Under the pieces are notes generated by a model. The model made no database searches. It was given only the letters and a program-made list of their open reading frames with translations, and was not told the DNA's origin. A DNA stretch of 64,000 bases. Source: Rhodospirillaceae bacterium. Lineage in GTDB: Bacteria; Pseudomonadota; Alphaproteobacteria; SHVP01. Where the stretch lies: positions 62,001 to 126,000 of the forward strand of contig PBKD01000015.1 in assembly GCA_002722055.1 (NCBI GenBank). Reading direction: 5' to 3'. Numbering within the stretch: position 1 is the stretch's first letter; the number at the start of each line of letters is the position of its first letter. The position numbers were made by a program, and so were the translations under genes. Below, piece after piece: positions 18,643 to 28,401 of this stretch.

Positions 18643-19191
18643 ATGAAAAATTTATTTTTATACAAATATAATGTGCTTCTTACCTATACGCCCAGAAAAG
18701 AAACGAATTTAGAAAAATATGAGAAATGGCTTATTGATGTAGATAATCCTTTTTTTAATAGTATAAATGAAGTTTCTCATTACTCTAACTGGAAGGTTTT
18801 AAATCGATTAGATAATTTTGATTTTGAATACTTTGATTTTTTAACATTTAATACTTTATCAGACTTCAATATAACTTGGCATTCTGAAAAAGTTAAAAAA
18901 TTTACAAGTGAATGGAGACGTTTGTGGGGTCAAGCTCCAAAATCAAAAAACCTACATCTTAATGCAAGAGTTTTTTTATTAGAAAATTTAAGTGATAAAC
19001 CTCTGGAGTTTCAAAATTTTGTAGGTTTAAATTTTATAAAAAAAGCTTTAAAATTAAATAATTATAATTTTAGACTTGTTAGATCGATTAGAGATGAAGC
19101 AGATTTTGAATGCGTAAAAATTGAATTCACATATGATAGGAGTCAAATATCCAGTGAGATTATTGGTAAATTAATTGTGGGCCCATCATAG
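18643..19191 (+). CDS. Uncharacterised protein at the end of the sarcosine oxidase operon
   Basis: I do not recognise this 182-residue protein. The ATG at 18643 lies one base after the soxG stop; an upstream in-frame TTG at 18619 would overlap soxG and is less likely. It is rich in aromatic residues, has no signal peptide, membrane segment or Cys cluster, and contains VLLTYTPRKETNLEKYEKWL at 10-29, a strand-then-helix start like that of EthD/ABM dimeric alpha/beta barrels, followed by WHSEKVKKFTSEWRRLWG. Tight coupling to soxG suggests a role linked to sarcosine or one-carbon metabolism. It overlaps the convergent cytochrome gene by six bases. Confidence 0.7.
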   Translation: MKNLFLYKYNVLLTYTPRKETNLEKYEKWLIDVDNPFFNSINEVSHYSNWKVLNRLDNFDFEYFDFLTFNTLSDFNITWHSEKVKKFTSEWRRLWGQAPKSKNLHLNARVFLLENLSDKPLEFQNFVGLNFIKKALKLNNYNFRLVRSIRDEADFECVKIEFTYDRSQISSEIIGKLIVGPS

Positions 19192-20562
19192 TGATTCTAA
19201 AAATTTTATAAGTAATTCTCTATTACTTTTTTTCATCATTAGAAATTTATCTCTAGATATTTTTGCTTCACCACCATGCCACAATATTGCTTCTTGAATA
19301 CTCCTTGCTCTTCCGTCATGTAGCAGTCTTATTTTACCATTTACCTTTTGGATTAAACCTAAGCCCCAAAGAGGGGCAGTTCTCCATTCTTTCCCATAGG
19401 CAATACCCTCTTTAGAATACTCAGCGAGTTCTTCGCCCATATCATGCAATAACAAATCAGTGAAAGGTTGAATATTTTGGTTATTAAGAAAATCTAATTG
19501 TGAGTTTGAGTTTTTTCCTGTCTTGACACTTTGAATATGACACTTTGCACAACCTGCATTAATAAATATCTCTCTACCTTCTTCAATATATTTATTATCT
19601 ATACCTCTTCTTGCTGGAACTGCAATTACTGATGTGTAAAAAGAAATAATATCTACTATATTTTCACTAGCCTCAATTGATTTATTGATTAACTGGCTTT
19701 TGCAATCTACTTGTTTCTCTGGGCATCTATTTTTAGGGAAAAAAATTGTAGTTATACCTATATCCTCATGTAAAGCTGAAACAACTTGATGTTTAATTGA
19801 ACCTTTACTTGCTTTCCAGCCAAATCTTCCAACTACCTCTTTTTTTATTGTTGGATCGTATATAAAGTTAGGTCTACCAGAAATGCCATCTTCATCTTTA
19901 TCAAAGGGATCAGACCATTCAAGTATTGATTTTTCAGGTATTGTTTCAATAAGCCCCATACCAATTATTTGAGTTGCAACTCTTCCATGTATTTTATTTT
20001 TTATTTGGCCGTAATTATATTTTTCAATAATAAAATTTGGTTTGAATAATTTATAGGGTATTCCATCAGAAAAATTACCTTTAATTATTTCATAGTTAAT
20101 AATTATATCTCCTTCCTCTTTAACATTTGTAATTGCCTTAGTATCAATCTTATTTCCATAGTTAATTTCATCTTTAAAATAATTATTTATAAATATTGAT
20201 AATCCACCGATTCCCTTTTTATTTATATCTGGAGGTAAGCTCCTTCCGTCTTTAATATGACAACTTATGCAACTTGATTGAGTAAAAGTTGGTCCTAGAC
20301 CATAAAATTTCTGATTAGGATTGCTATTCCAATCTACTTTAAATAGTTTGTTCCCTTCAGTAAAAACCTGTCTAAATTTAAGTGGTAAATTCTTTGCGGG
20401 TTTTGAAAATGCATTAGTAGTGATATCTTTCCTCGTAGTTTCTCCTCCTGATAAGCTTGAATACTTATTTGCTTGTTGAGCAATAGAACTTAAATTCATA
20501 AAAAATATAATTAATATGGAAAAAAAATATTTGATAAGTGTGTTAATAATTTTCTTATACAT
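19186..20562 (-). CDS. Di-heme c-type oxidoreductase, DUF1111 family
   Basis: This 458-residue protein has an N-terminal signal segment (hydrophobic residues about 8-28) and two c-type heme sites: CISCH at 98-102 and CAKCH at 338-342. The layout (ALHEDIGITT in the middle, APLWGLGLIQK and LLHDGRARSIQEAILWHGGE near the C terminus) matches the DUF1111 di-heme oxidoreductases, relatives of di-heme cytochrome c peroxidase/MauG. It should be periplasmic. In other bacteria relatives occur beside iron-regulated or imelysin genes, but none is present here. The substrate is unknown. The gene is divergent from ispH, with 109 bp between. Confidence 0.9.
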   Translation of the reverse strand: MYKKIINTLIKYFFSILIIFFMNLSSIAQQANKYSSLSGGETTRKDITTNAFSKPAKNLPLKFRQVFTEGNKLFKVDWNSNPNQKFYGLGPTFTQSSCISCHIKDGRSLPPDINKKGIGGLSIFINNYFKDEINYGNKIDTKAITNVKEEGDIIINYEIIKGNFSDGIPYKLFKPNFIIEKYNYGQIKNKIHGRVATQIIGMGLIETIPEKSILEWSDPFDKDEDGISGRPNFIYDPTIKKEVVGRFGWKASKGSIKHQVVSALHEDIGITTIFFPKNRCPEKQVDCKSQLINKSIEASENIVDIISFYTSVIAVPARRGIDNKYIEEGREIFINAGCAKCHIQSVKTGKNSNSQLDFLNNQNIQPFTDLLLHDMGEELAEYSKEGIAYGKEWRTAPLWGLGLIQKVNGKIRLLHDGRARSIQEAILWHGGEAKISRDKFLMMKKSNRELLIKFLESL

Positions 20563-20671
20563 AATAAATTAAAAATAATGTTAAAATAGTTATTGTATAT
20601 ATTGCTGGAATAAGTTAGAAAATCAAAGAAAAAATCTATTAAATGATTTATTGATTTTCAAGATATAAATA

Positions 20672-21637
20672 ATGAAAGAAAAATTAAAATTAAAAATTGT
20701 TCTAGCTAAACCAAGAGGTTTCTGTGCCGGTGTAGAAAGAGCTATAGAAATTGTTGAAAAAGCACTAATTCAATACGGACCTCCAGTATATGTTAGACAT
20801 GAAATAGTCCACAATAGAAGAGTAATTGAAAATCTAAAATCAAAAGGGGCAGTCTTTGTTGAAAGTTTAGATGAGATTCCTCAAAATTCAGTAACTATTT
20901 TTAGTGCTCATGGTGTTTCAAAGTTGGTTGAGGATTCAGCATTAGTTAGGAAATTGCAAGTAATCGATGCAACCTGTCCACTCGTTAAAAAAGTACATAT
21001 TGAAGGTAGGAGAGCAGTAAAGTCTGAGTCAGAAGTTATCTTAATTGGTCATGAGGGTCATCCAGAAGTTGAGGGGACTATGGGCCAGATTCCTGGTAAA
21101 GTCTATTTAGTAAGCTCAAAAGAAGATATAGAATATATTAACCCAAAAAATCAAAAAAAACTTGCTTATATAACTCAAACTACTCTTAGCGTTGATGACA
21201 CAAGAGAAATTATATCAGCTCTTAAAATCAAGTTTCCCTTAATCAAAGGCCAAGATATTAAAGATATATGTTATGCTACACAAAACAGACAAACAGCTGT
21301 GCGTTCACTCGCAGAAAAATCTGATATTGTTCTTGTTATAGGTTCTAAAAATAGTTCAAATTCAAATAGATTAGTTGAAATCGCATCAAGTTGTGGTTCT
21401 ATTTCATATTTAATTGAAGATTCAAGTTCGGTAGATTTATCTTGGTTTAGGGGTAGAAATACCATAGGTATTACTGCTGGTGCTTCTGCCCCAGAGGAAC
21501 TTATAGATGAAATAGTTAATTTTCTTCAATCAACTTTTGAAGTAGAGCTATATGAAGATAATTTGATTGAGGAGAATGTTAGTTTTAGGCTACCAAATGT
21601 GCTAAATAATACTAAGGAGGAAAAAACTATTAATTAG
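20672..21637 (+). CDS. ispH: 4-hydroxy-3-methylbut-2-enyl diphosphate reductase (IspH)
   Basis: This 321-residue enzyme makes IPP and DMAPP in the last step of the MEP isoprenoid pathway. The [4Fe-4S] cluster cysteines are Cys18 (PRGFCAGVERA), Cys102 (DATCPLVKKVH) and Cys200 (ICYATQNRQ). HEGHPEVEGTMGQ and TAGASAPEELI are intact. It is 40 bases ahead of dxs, the first enzyme of the same pathway, so both ends of the pathway are probably co-expressed. The cluster it needs would be built by the SUF machinery encoded 3 kb downstream. Confidence 0.97.
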   Translation: MKEKLKLKIVLAKPRGFCAGVERAIEIVEKALIQYGPPVYVRHEIVHNRRVIENLKSKGAVFVESLDEIPQNSVTIFSAHGVSKLVEDSALVRKLQVIDATCPLVKKVHIEGRRAVKSESEVILIGHEGHPEVEGTMGQIPGKVYLVSSKEDIEYINPKNQKKLAYITQTTLSVDDTREIISALKIKFPLIKGQDIKDICYATQNRQTAVRSLAEKSDIVLVIGSKNSSNSNRLVEIASSCGSISYLIEDSSSVDLSWFRGRNTIGITAGASAPEELIDEIVNFLQSTFEVELYEDNLIEENVSFRLPNVLNNTKEEKTIN

Positions 21638-21677
21638 ATTTGATTAAAAATTAAATTTAATTTAGAAATAATATATT

Positions 21678-23591
21678 ATGCCTAAAAAACTTTTAGATAA
21701 CGTAAATCTCCCAGAAGATATAAGAAAACTAGATAATAATCTTTTGCCTCAATTAGTACAGGAATTAAGAGAGGAAACAATAAATATAGTTTCAAATACA
21801 GGTGGTCACCTTGGCGCTGGGTTAGGAGTTATAGAGCTTACTATAGCCTTGCATTATGTTTTTGACACGCCAAAGGATAAAATTATTTGGGATGTAGGTC
21901 ATCAAACATACCCTCACAAGATTATTACTGGTAGAAAAAAATTAATCAATACCCTTCGTCAAGGAGGTGGGTTATCAGGATTTACAAATCGACAAGAAAG
22001 TAAATATGATCCTTTTGGAGCTGCTCATAGTTCTACTTCTATATCAGCTGCTCTTGGGTTCGCAGTAGCAAGAGATAAGTCAAAACAAAATCATAACGTA
22101 GTAGCTGTTATTGGTGATGGAGCTATGAGTGCTGGAATGGCATACGAAGCAATGAATAATGCCGGCGCTTTGAAAAGCAGGGTAATTGTTGTGCTTAATG
22201 ATAATGATATGTCTATTGCTCCTCCTGTTGGAGCGATGAGTTCATACTTAGCTAGATTGATATCTGCCAAGCCATACAGATCTGTCAGACACTTAGGAAG
22301 GGAACTAGCAAAAAAACTTCCAGAAAGAATTAGTAAAGCAGCAAAAAAAGCAGAGGAATATGCCAGAGTAATGCTAACCGGTGGAACGCTTTTTGAAGAG
22401 TTAGGTTTTTATTATGTAGGTCCAGTAGATGGTCATAATTTAGACCATTTAATTCCAATTTTAAAAAATGTAAAAAATTCAGTTAATGATGGCCCCATAC
22501 TTGTTCATGTTGTTACTAAAAAAGGTAAAGGTTACCCTCCAGCAGAAAAAGCTACTGATAAATTTCATGGTGTATCAAAATTTGATATTGTTACAGGAAA
22601 GCAAAACAAATCTTCAAATAAAATTCCAACTTATACAAATATTTTTTCAAGAGCATTAACCAGACATGCTGCTGAAGATGATAAAATTATTGCTGTGACC
22701 GCTGCTATGCCCTCAGGAACTGGGCTCAATTTTTTTGGAGAAAAATTTCCTGATAGACTTTTTGATGTAGGAATTGCTGAACAACATGCAGTTACTTTTT
22801 CTGCAGGTCTTGCAGCAGAGGGTTATAAACCATTTACTGCAATCTATTCAACATTTCTTCAAAGGGCGTATGATCAAATAATTCATGATGTAGCTATTCA
22901 ATCTCTACCGGTTCGATTTGCTATTGATAGAGCCGGTATGGTGGGTGCTGATGGAGTAACACATCAGGGGTCTTTTGATATTGCCTACCTTGGATGCATT
23001 CCAAATTTTGTATTGATGTCACCATCTGATGAGATAGAACTAATGCATATGATTGCAACTGCTCTATCAATAGAAGATAGACCATCAGCATTTAGATATC
23101 CAAGAGGTGAAGCATTAGGTCTAGAACTACCTGAATTTGGTGAGCCTCTCAAAATTGGTAAAGGGAAAATTATTAAAGAAGGTTCAAATATTGCAATTGT
23201 CTCATATGGTACTCGTTTAAACGATGTAATAATTGCCGAACAAGAATTATTATCTTATGGAATATCTTCAACTATTGTTGACGCTAGATTCGCTAAACCA
23301 ATAGATGGAAGTCTAATTGATAATTTAGTTAAAAATCACGAAGCTCTTATTACAATTGAGGAAGGATCAATTGGTGGTTTTTCAACTCAGGTAATCAGTC
23401 ATATTATGAAGAAAAATCTTTTTTCAAAAAACTTTAAATTTAAATCATTATTTTACCCTGACTTATTTATTGATCATGATACAACTGAAAATCAAAATAA
23501 ATTAGCTAAAGTAACATCTATGGATATCGTTAGTGAATGTTTGAATTTGATTCGTTCAGGAGAAAAACTTATAGCAAAGCAAACAGCATAG
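21678..23591 (+). CDS. dxs: 1-deoxy-D-xylulose-5-phosphate synthase (Dxs)
   Basis: This 637-residue thiamine-diphosphate enzyme joins pyruvate and glyceraldehyde 3-phosphate. The N-terminal [12 protein letters not shown] (about 40-51), [12 protein letters not shown] (71-82) and cofactor motif [18 protein letters not shown] (147-163) are all canonical, as are [13 protein letters not shown] and [15 protein letters not shown] in the pyrimidine domain and SIGGFSTQV in the C-terminal domain. Length is normal. It is cotranscribed with ispH and ends five bases from the convergent rhomboid gene. Confidence 0.97.
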   Translation: MPKKLLDNVNLPEDIRKLDNNLLPQLVQELREETINIVSNTGGHLGAGLGVIELTIALHYVFDTPKDKIIWDVGHQTYPHKIITGRKKLINTLRQGGGLSGFTNRQESKYDPFGAAHSSTSISAALGFAVARDKSKQNHNVVAVIGDGAMSAGMAYEAMNNAGALKSRVIVVLNDNDMSIAPPVGAMSSYLARLISAKPYRSVRHLGRELAKKLPERISKAAKKAEEYARVMLTGGTLFEELGFYYVGPVDGHNLDHLIPILKNVKNSVNDGPILVHVVTKKGKGYPPAEKATDKFHGVSKFDIVTGKQNKSSNKIPTYTNIFSRALTRHAAEDDKIIAVTAAMPSGTGLNFFGEKFPDRLFDVGIAEQHAVTFSAGLAAEGYKPFTAIYSTFLQRAYDQIIHDVAIQSLPVRFAIDRAGMVGADGVTHQGSFDIAYLGCIPNFVLMSPSDEIELMHMIATALSIEDRPSAFRYPRGEALGLELPEFGEPLKIGKGKIIKEGSNIAIVSYGTRLNDVIIAEQELLSYGISSTIVDARFAKPIDGSLIDNLVKNHEALITIEEGSIGGFSTQVISHIMKKNLFSKNFKFKSLFYPDLFIDHDTTENQNKLAKVTSMDIVSECLNLIRSGEKLIAKQTA

Positions 23592-23596
23592 TTTTA

Positions 23597-24235
23597 TTAA
23601 TATAATTTTTTTATATAAAACAAAAATATTCCGCCTATAAACCCTCCTATGTGAACTACCCAAGCTATTTCTGAAGAGTTAATTGAAGGAAATATATCTA
23701 TTAAACTAAATATATAGAAAATTAGAATTAAAATAATTAATGTTTGAATAATTTTAAAATTTGAATTTTTATTTTTTATTAATTTTTCAATCAAATAAAA
23801 ACTAAATAAACCACATATTCCACCTGAGGATCCTATTACGGGAGAGTATGAATTTTGAAAAATTAAATAATGTGAAAAAACACCAATAATTGATGAGAAA
23901 AGAAAAATATATAATAAATTTAATATACCAAATTTTTTTTCAATAATACTTCCAAATGCTGAAAGCATACAAAGGTTAATAATTAGATGTGTAAAATTCC
24001 CATGCAGAAGTATATAGGTTACTGGTGAATAAATTTGATAAAACCTAAGAGTACTGAAATCAGAATAAATAGCCGGAATAAAACTAAAATTAATTAAAAA
24101 ATCTATCTTATTTTGCCCACTCAAAATCTGCATATATAAATAAATACCAATCAAGAACAATAGACAAATTAGAGTTCCAAGGGGAATATTCAGGGGTTTT
24201 TCTTTAGTTTTAGTGCTAGAGTTTTTAATAATCAT
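23597..24235 (-). CDS. Rhomboid family intramembrane serine protease
   Basis: A 212-residue membrane protein with about six hydrophobic segments. The rhomboid signature HGNFTHLIIN (HxxxxHxxxN) spans His78-Asn87, the nucleophile lies in GSSG with Ser137, and the paired base is His196 in HIGGFIGG. It should cleave transmembrane substrates in the lipid bilayer. The ATG at 24235 is used; an in-frame TTG two codons upstream is also open. Its end is five bases from dxs and it is divergent from the Rrf2 regulator. Substrate unknown. Confidence 0.88.
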   Translation of the reverse strand: MIIKNSSTKTKEKPLNIPLGTLICLLFLIGIYLYMQILSGQNKIDFLINFSFIPAIYSDFSTLRFYQIYSPVTYILLHGNFTHLIINLCMLSAFGSIIEKKFGILNLLYIFLFSSIIGVFSHYLIFQNSYSPVIGSSGGICGLFSFYLIEKLIKNKNSNFKIIQTLIILILIFYIFSLIDIFPSINSSEIAWVVHIGGFIGGIFLFYIKKLY

Positions 24236-24286
24236 TTGCAAAAATCAAAAAAAGTTTATTTTTATTCAAAAAACTTATCTAAATAC

Positions 24287-24327
24287 TTGAAATATTGAAA
24301 GAAGTTTAATATATGACCAGAATAGTC
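24287..24327 (+). promoter_or_regulatory. Predicted SUF promoter with overlapping dyad
   Basis: Upstream of the Rrf2-type regulator there is a TTGAAA (24287-24292), a 17-base spacer and TATATG (24310-24315), a plausible -35/-10 pair. An imperfect dyad, GAC-n-A-nnn-T-n-GTC, spans 24315-24327 and overlaps the -10 end and likely start point, where a repressor would block transcription. Its GAC/GTC half sites resemble those of IscR-like Rrf2 operators. This fits autoregulation by the first gene, but rests on pattern reading only. Confidence 0.5.
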
Positions 24328-24350
24328 TAGATTTAGAAAAGTATATATTT

Positions 24351-24839
24351 ATGTTAAAATTAAACAAAATGAGCGATTATGCTGCCGTAGTGATCAATTT
24401 CATGGATAAATCCAAGTACAATCGTCTAAGTACTGAACAAGTATCGCAATCTACTGGTCTCCCTAATCCAACTGTAAGCAAAATATTACATAAATTAACT
24501 AGTGAAGGAATAATTTCCTCCCTAAGAGGTAGGTCTGGTGGTTATATGTTAAATCGTGATATATCCGATATTTCTATTCTTGAGCTTTTAGAAATATTTG
24601 AAGGCCCAATTGTTCTTACAGATTGTTTAGATGAAAATGGAGAAGAATGTGTCTTCTTATCTAATTGTTCTATTGCAGGAAAATGGGAAGTTGTCTCATC
24701 AGCAATTAGAGTAATTTTAGAAAAACTCACATTAAAGGAATTATTTGACCCAAAAATTAGTAAGGAACTTATTTATAATAATATAAACGACAAAAAAACT
24801 AAGATTTATAAAATATCAGAAAAAAGAAATAATTTATGA
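24351..24839 (+). CDS. Rrf2-family SUF operon regulator (IscR-like)
   Basis: This 162-residue winged-helix protein begins [18 protein letters not shown] and has the Rrf2 recognition helix region [23 protein letters not shown] (27-49) and wing RGRSGGYML. Three cysteines at 92, 100 and 106 ([10 protein letters not shown], then LSNC) are placed like the Fe-S cluster ligands of IscR, so it probably senses iron-sulfur status and represses or activates the suf genes. It matches the SUF-regulator branch found at the head of alphaproteobacterial suf operons. The stop overlaps sufB by four bases. The ATG at 24351 gives the family's normal N terminus. Confidence 0.92.
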   Translation: MLKLNKMSDYAAVVINFMDKSKYNRLSTEQVSQSTGLPNPTVSKILHKLTSEGIISSLRGRSGGYMLNRDISDISILELLEIFEGPIVLTDCLDENGEECVFLSNCSIAGKWEVVSSAIRVILEKLTLKELFDPKISKELIYNNINDKKTKIYKISEKRNNL

Positions 24840-26305
24840 AAAATAATTCAGATAAAAATAAAATTATAGAAGCTGTTTCATCAGAGAAATATAAATATGG
24901 ATTCTCAACAGATCTAAAATCAGAAAGACCTGATAAAGGAATCAACGAAGAAATAATTAAATATATTTCAAAAAAAAATAGCGAACCTAAGTGGCTTTTA
25001 GATTGGAGATTAAAAGCCTTTAGTTATTGGAAAAAAGAATTTGAGTCAAAAATGGAACCCGCTTGGGCAAAATTATCTTTTAATGCTATAGACTATCAGG
25101 ATGCATATTATTATTCAGCTCCAAAAGGTATTGATGAATCACCTAAAAGTCTAGACGATGTCGATCCAAAGCTTTTAGAGACATATGAAAAATTAGGAAT
25201 TCCTCTAAAAGAACAAAAAATTTTAGCTGGCGTAGCTGTTGATGCGGTTTTTGATAGTGTTTCTGTAGCTACTACTTTTAAAGATGAATTAAAGAAACAT
25301 GGAATAATTTTTTGTTCTTTTTCAGAAGCTGTGAAAAAGTATCCAGAGATGATTCAAAAATATCTTGGAAGTGTTGTTCCAGTATCTGATAACTTTTTTG
25401 CAACTTTAAATTCAGCAACTTTTACTGATGGTTCATTTGTTTACATTCCAGAAGGTGTAAGGTGCCCAATGGAATTATCTACTTATTTTAGAATAAATTC
25501 TGCGGAAACTGGTCAGTTTGAAAGAACCTTGATTATTGCTGATAAGGGTAGTTATGTCAGTTATCTTGAGGGGTGTACTGCTCCAATGAGAGATGAAAAT
25601 CAACTTCATGCGGCTGTCGTTGAACTTATTGCCCTAGATGATGCTGAAATAAAATACTCAACTGTTCAAAATTGGTATCCAGGTGACGAAAATGGTAAAG
25701 GTGGAATTTACAATTTTGTTACTAAAAGAGGAGCATGTAAGGGAAATAACTCAAAGATTTCTTGGACACAGGTTGAAACTGGTTCTGCGGTAACATGGAA
25801 ATATCCTAGTTGTTTGTTACAAGGAGATAATTCAATCGGTGAATTTTACTCAATAGCAATTACCAATAATTATCAACAGGCAGATACGGGAACTAAAATG
25901 ATTCATTTGGGAAAAAATACAAAGAGTAGAATAATTTCTAAAGGTATATCTGCAGGGAAAGCTCAAAACACCTATCGTGGTCTTGTTAAAATTATGAAAA
26001 ATGCAGATAATTCTAGAAATTATACACAATGTGACTCACTTTTAATTGGTGATAAATGTGGAGCCCACACTGTACCATATATAGAAAACAAAAATTTCAA
26101 ATCTAAAATAGAACATGAAGCTACAACAAGTAAAATAAGTGATGAACAACTATTTTATTGTAGACAAAGAGGAATTTCAGAGGAAGATGCTGTAGCTTTA
26201 ATTGTAAATGGTTTTTGTAAACAAGTTCTTCAGGAGCTTCCAATGGAATTTGCTCTAGAGGCTCAACAACTAGTTGGTATAAGTCTGGAGGGTAGCGTTG
26301 GATAG
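24836..26305 (+). CDS. sufB: Fe-S cluster assembly protein SufB
   Basis: This 489-residue scaffold component forms the SufBC2D complex on which nascent clusters are assembled. Recognisable blocks are [30 protein letters not shown] (about 201-219), [20 protein letters not shown] and the C-terminal ARQRGI-like [20 protein letters not shown]. Start overlaps the regulator (ATGA), and its end overlaps sufC by eight bases. Length is normal. Essential-type iron-sulfur supply is likely because no isc genes are seen here. Confidence 0.97.
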   Translation: MKNNSDKNKIIEAVSSEKYKYGFSTDLKSERPDKGINEEIIKYISKKNSEPKWLLDWRLKAFSYWKKEFESKMEPAWAKLSFNAIDYQDAYYYSAPKGIDESPKSLDDVDPKLLETYEKLGIPLKEQKILAGVAVDAVFDSVSVATTFKDELKKHGIIFCSFSEAVKKYPEMIQKYLGSVVPVSDNFFATLNSATFTDGSFVYIPEGVRCPMELSTYFRINSAETGQFERTLIIADKGSYVSYLEGCTAPMRDENQLHAAVVELIALDDAEIKYSTVQNWYPGDENGKGGIYNFVTKRGACKGNNSKISWTQVETGSAVTWKYPSCLLQGDNSIGEFYSIAITNNYQQADTGTKMIHLGKNTKSRIISKGISAGKAQNTYRGLVKIMKNADNSRNYTQCDSLLIGDKCGAHTVPYIENKNFKSKIEHEATTSKISDEQLFYCRQRGISEEDAVALIVNGFCKQVLQELPMEFALEAQQLVGISLEGSVG

Positions 26306-27065
26306 TATTAATAATTATAGATTAGAAATTAAAGATCTTGTTGTCAAAGTTGAAGATAAATTAATTTTAAATGGTTTAACCCTCTCTATGAATAAAGGAG
26401 AAACTCATGCTATAATGGGGCCAAATGGTTCAGGTAAAAGTACACTTTCTAATATTCTAGCTGGTAAGAGTGGCTATGATGTTGTTTCTGGTTCTATAAA
26501 CTTTTGTGGTAATGATCTTTTGTTAATGAGCCCTGAGGAACGTGCAGTTCTAGGGGTTTTTCTTTCGTTTCAATACCCCCTTGAAATACCGGGAATCACA
26601 ATTATTAATTTTTTAAAGACAGCATATAATTCTTTGCTCAAAGCTAGAGGTAAGGACGAAATAAGTGCATCAGATTTTCTGAAATTGATAAGAGATAAAC
26701 AGAGAATTCTTGAGATTAGTGATGAAATGACAAGAAGAAATTTGAACGTTTCATTTTCTGGGGGTGAGAAGAAAAGAATGGAAATGTTGCAGATGCTTCT
26801 TCTAGATCCATATTTAACTATACTAGATGAAACTGATTCTGGATTGGATGTGGATGCTCTTAAATCTGTATCAAATGCTATCAACCTTCTTAGAAGTAAG
26901 AATAAATTTATTTTGGTAATTACTCATTATCAAAGGTTACTAAATTACGTTATCCCCGATTATGTTCATATTTTATATAAAGGGAAAATTATAAAAACTG
27001 GAAATAAGCAATTAGCTTTAGACATAGAAAAAAATGGTTATTCAGGAATTACAGAGGCTGCATGA
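26298..27065 (+). CDS. sufC: Fe-S assembly ATPase SufC, TTG start
   Basis: A 255-residue ABC-type ATPase with Walker [10 protein letters not shown] (41-49), the SufC-specific signature [14 protein letters not shown] and Walker B with [16 protein letters not shown]. It drives conformational change in SufBD during cluster assembly. The start is TTG at 26298: a GGAGG site inside the end of sufB sits six or so bases upstream and no ATG is available before the conserved [13 protein letters not shown] segment. It overlaps sufD by four bases. Confidence 0.95.
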   Translation: MDSINNYRLEIKDLVVKVEDKLILNGLTLSMNKGETHAIMGPNGSGKSTLSNILAGKSGYDVVSGSINFCGNDLLLMSPEERAVLGVFLSFQYPLEIPGITIINFLKTAYNSLLKARGKDEISASDFLKLIRDKQRILEISDEMTRRNLNVSFSGGEKKRMEMLQMLLLDPYLTILDETDSGLDVDALKSVSNAINLLRSKNKFILVITHYQRLLNYVIPDYVHILYKGKIIKTGNKQLALDIEKNGYSGITEAA

Positions 27066-28393
27066 TAAAAAGCTCTAACTATCATACATCTTTCAGTTTT
27101 TTAGATAGTTTTGATTTTAAACTTTTCGATAAAGTTTTATTTGATCAGGAATTTTTGCAAAAAGAGAGAATAAAATCTCTAGAATATTTTAGGGAAAACA
27201 GTTTACCAACACCTAAAGTAGAAGAATGGAAATACTTTGATTTAGGAAAAATATCTAAATTAGATTTTTCTCAATCTAGAAAAATAAAAAAAGAGGACAA
27301 AAATTTATTAATTAATGACTTGCCAAACTATGGTCCAAGAGTAGTAATTATCAATGGAGAATTTTGTTCTAATTATAGTAATATTAGTTCATTACATGGA
27401 AAAGTAGATTTTCACAACTTCCTGAGTTCAGATATGCCTATAAAACAGGTTAATTTAAATTATATTAAAGAATCGCTTTCTTCAAATACTGATAGCCTAA
27501 AATCAATCAATTTAGCATTTGCAAAAGATATTTTTGTACTTGTAATTAAAGAAGGCTGCATTCTAGAACAACCTATAGAGTTTATAAATATATCAAAATC
27601 CTCTGGTGATAATGTATGTGTGAATCCAAGGTTAATAATTATCTCAGAAGAAAAATCTGAATCGACAGTAATTGAAACTTGTATTAGTTACTCTAAAAAT
27701 TATTTATGGTCAAATCACGTTACAGATATAGTTTTACAAAAAAAATCTAAGCTTAAGCATTGTAAGTTTCAAAATGAAGGATTAAAAACATTTCATACGT
27801 CAAAAACGAAAATAAAACAATTAACTGCAAGTGAATATAATTATTACTTATTTAATAATGGATCGCTTCAATCAAGAAATGAAATCAATAGCGAGCTCCA
27901 AGGAAGCAATAGTGTTTGTGATATATCAGGTTGTTATTTTATATCAGAAGATCAACATTCAGATATATTGGTTGATGTACAGCATTTAGCATCAAGTTGT
28001 GAAAGTAATCAGAAGTTTTATGGAGCAGCTGATTGTAATGCTAAAGGTGTCTTTCAGGGGAAAATTCATGTTGGTGAAGGTACATTGAATTCAAAGGCAG
28101 ATCAAATTAGTCGTGGAATCATTTTATCTAATGATTCTCAAATTTTTGCAAAACCAGAGTTAAATATATTAGCGGAAGATGTTAAATGCACGCATGGTGT
28201 AAGTATTGGCGAGTTAGATGAAGAGGCAATTTTTTATTTGAGATCGAGAGGTATTCCCGAAAAGGAGGCCAAGGAAATGCTTATTTATAGTTTTATACTT
28301 GATACACTTAATGAGTTTAATAGTAAAAATATAGTAAAGATCTTTTCTGAATTAATTGAACGAGAAATATCGAAAAAATTTGTATTAAGTTAG
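27062..28393 (+). CDS. sufD: Fe-S cluster assembly protein SufD
   Basis: This 443-residue protein is the SufB-like partner. PTPKVEEWKYFDLGKI (about 49-64) near the N terminus and the beta-helix region with KCTHGVSIGELDEEAIFYLRSRG near the C terminus are family hallmarks. The conserved region GKIHVGEGTLNSKADQ is present. It is joined to sufC by an ATGA overlap and followed eight bases later by sufS. Sequence in residues 80-200 is divergent, as usual for SufD. Confidence 0.95.
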   Translation: MIKSSNYHTSFSFLDSFDFKLFDKVLFDQEFLQKERIKSLEYFRENSLPTPKVEEWKYFDLGKISKLDFSQSRKIKKEDKNLLINDLPNYGPRVVIINGEFCSNYSNISSLHGKVDFHNFLSSDMPIKQVNLNYIKESLSSNTDSLKSINLAFAKDIFVLVIKEGCILEQPIEFINISKSSGDNVCVNPRLIIISEEKSESTVIETCISYSKNYLWSNHVTDIVLQKKSKLKHCKFQNEGLKTFHTSKTKIKQLTASEYNYYLFNNGSLQSRNEINSELQGSNSVCDISGCYFISEDQHSDILVDVQHLASSCESNQKFYGAADCNAKGVFQGKIHVGEGTLNSKADQISRGIILSNDSQIFAKPELNILAEDVKCTHGVSIGELDEEAIFYLRSRGIPEKEAKEMLIYSFILDTLNEFNSKNIVKIFSELIEREISKKFVLS

Positions 28394-28401
28394 GTAGTAA
28401 T

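Noticed and set aside
12854-19191. Complete creatinine degradation pathway
   Set aside because: Creatinine deaminase/amidohydrolase, creatinase and N-methylhydantoinase are not in the window; only the last two steps can be argued.
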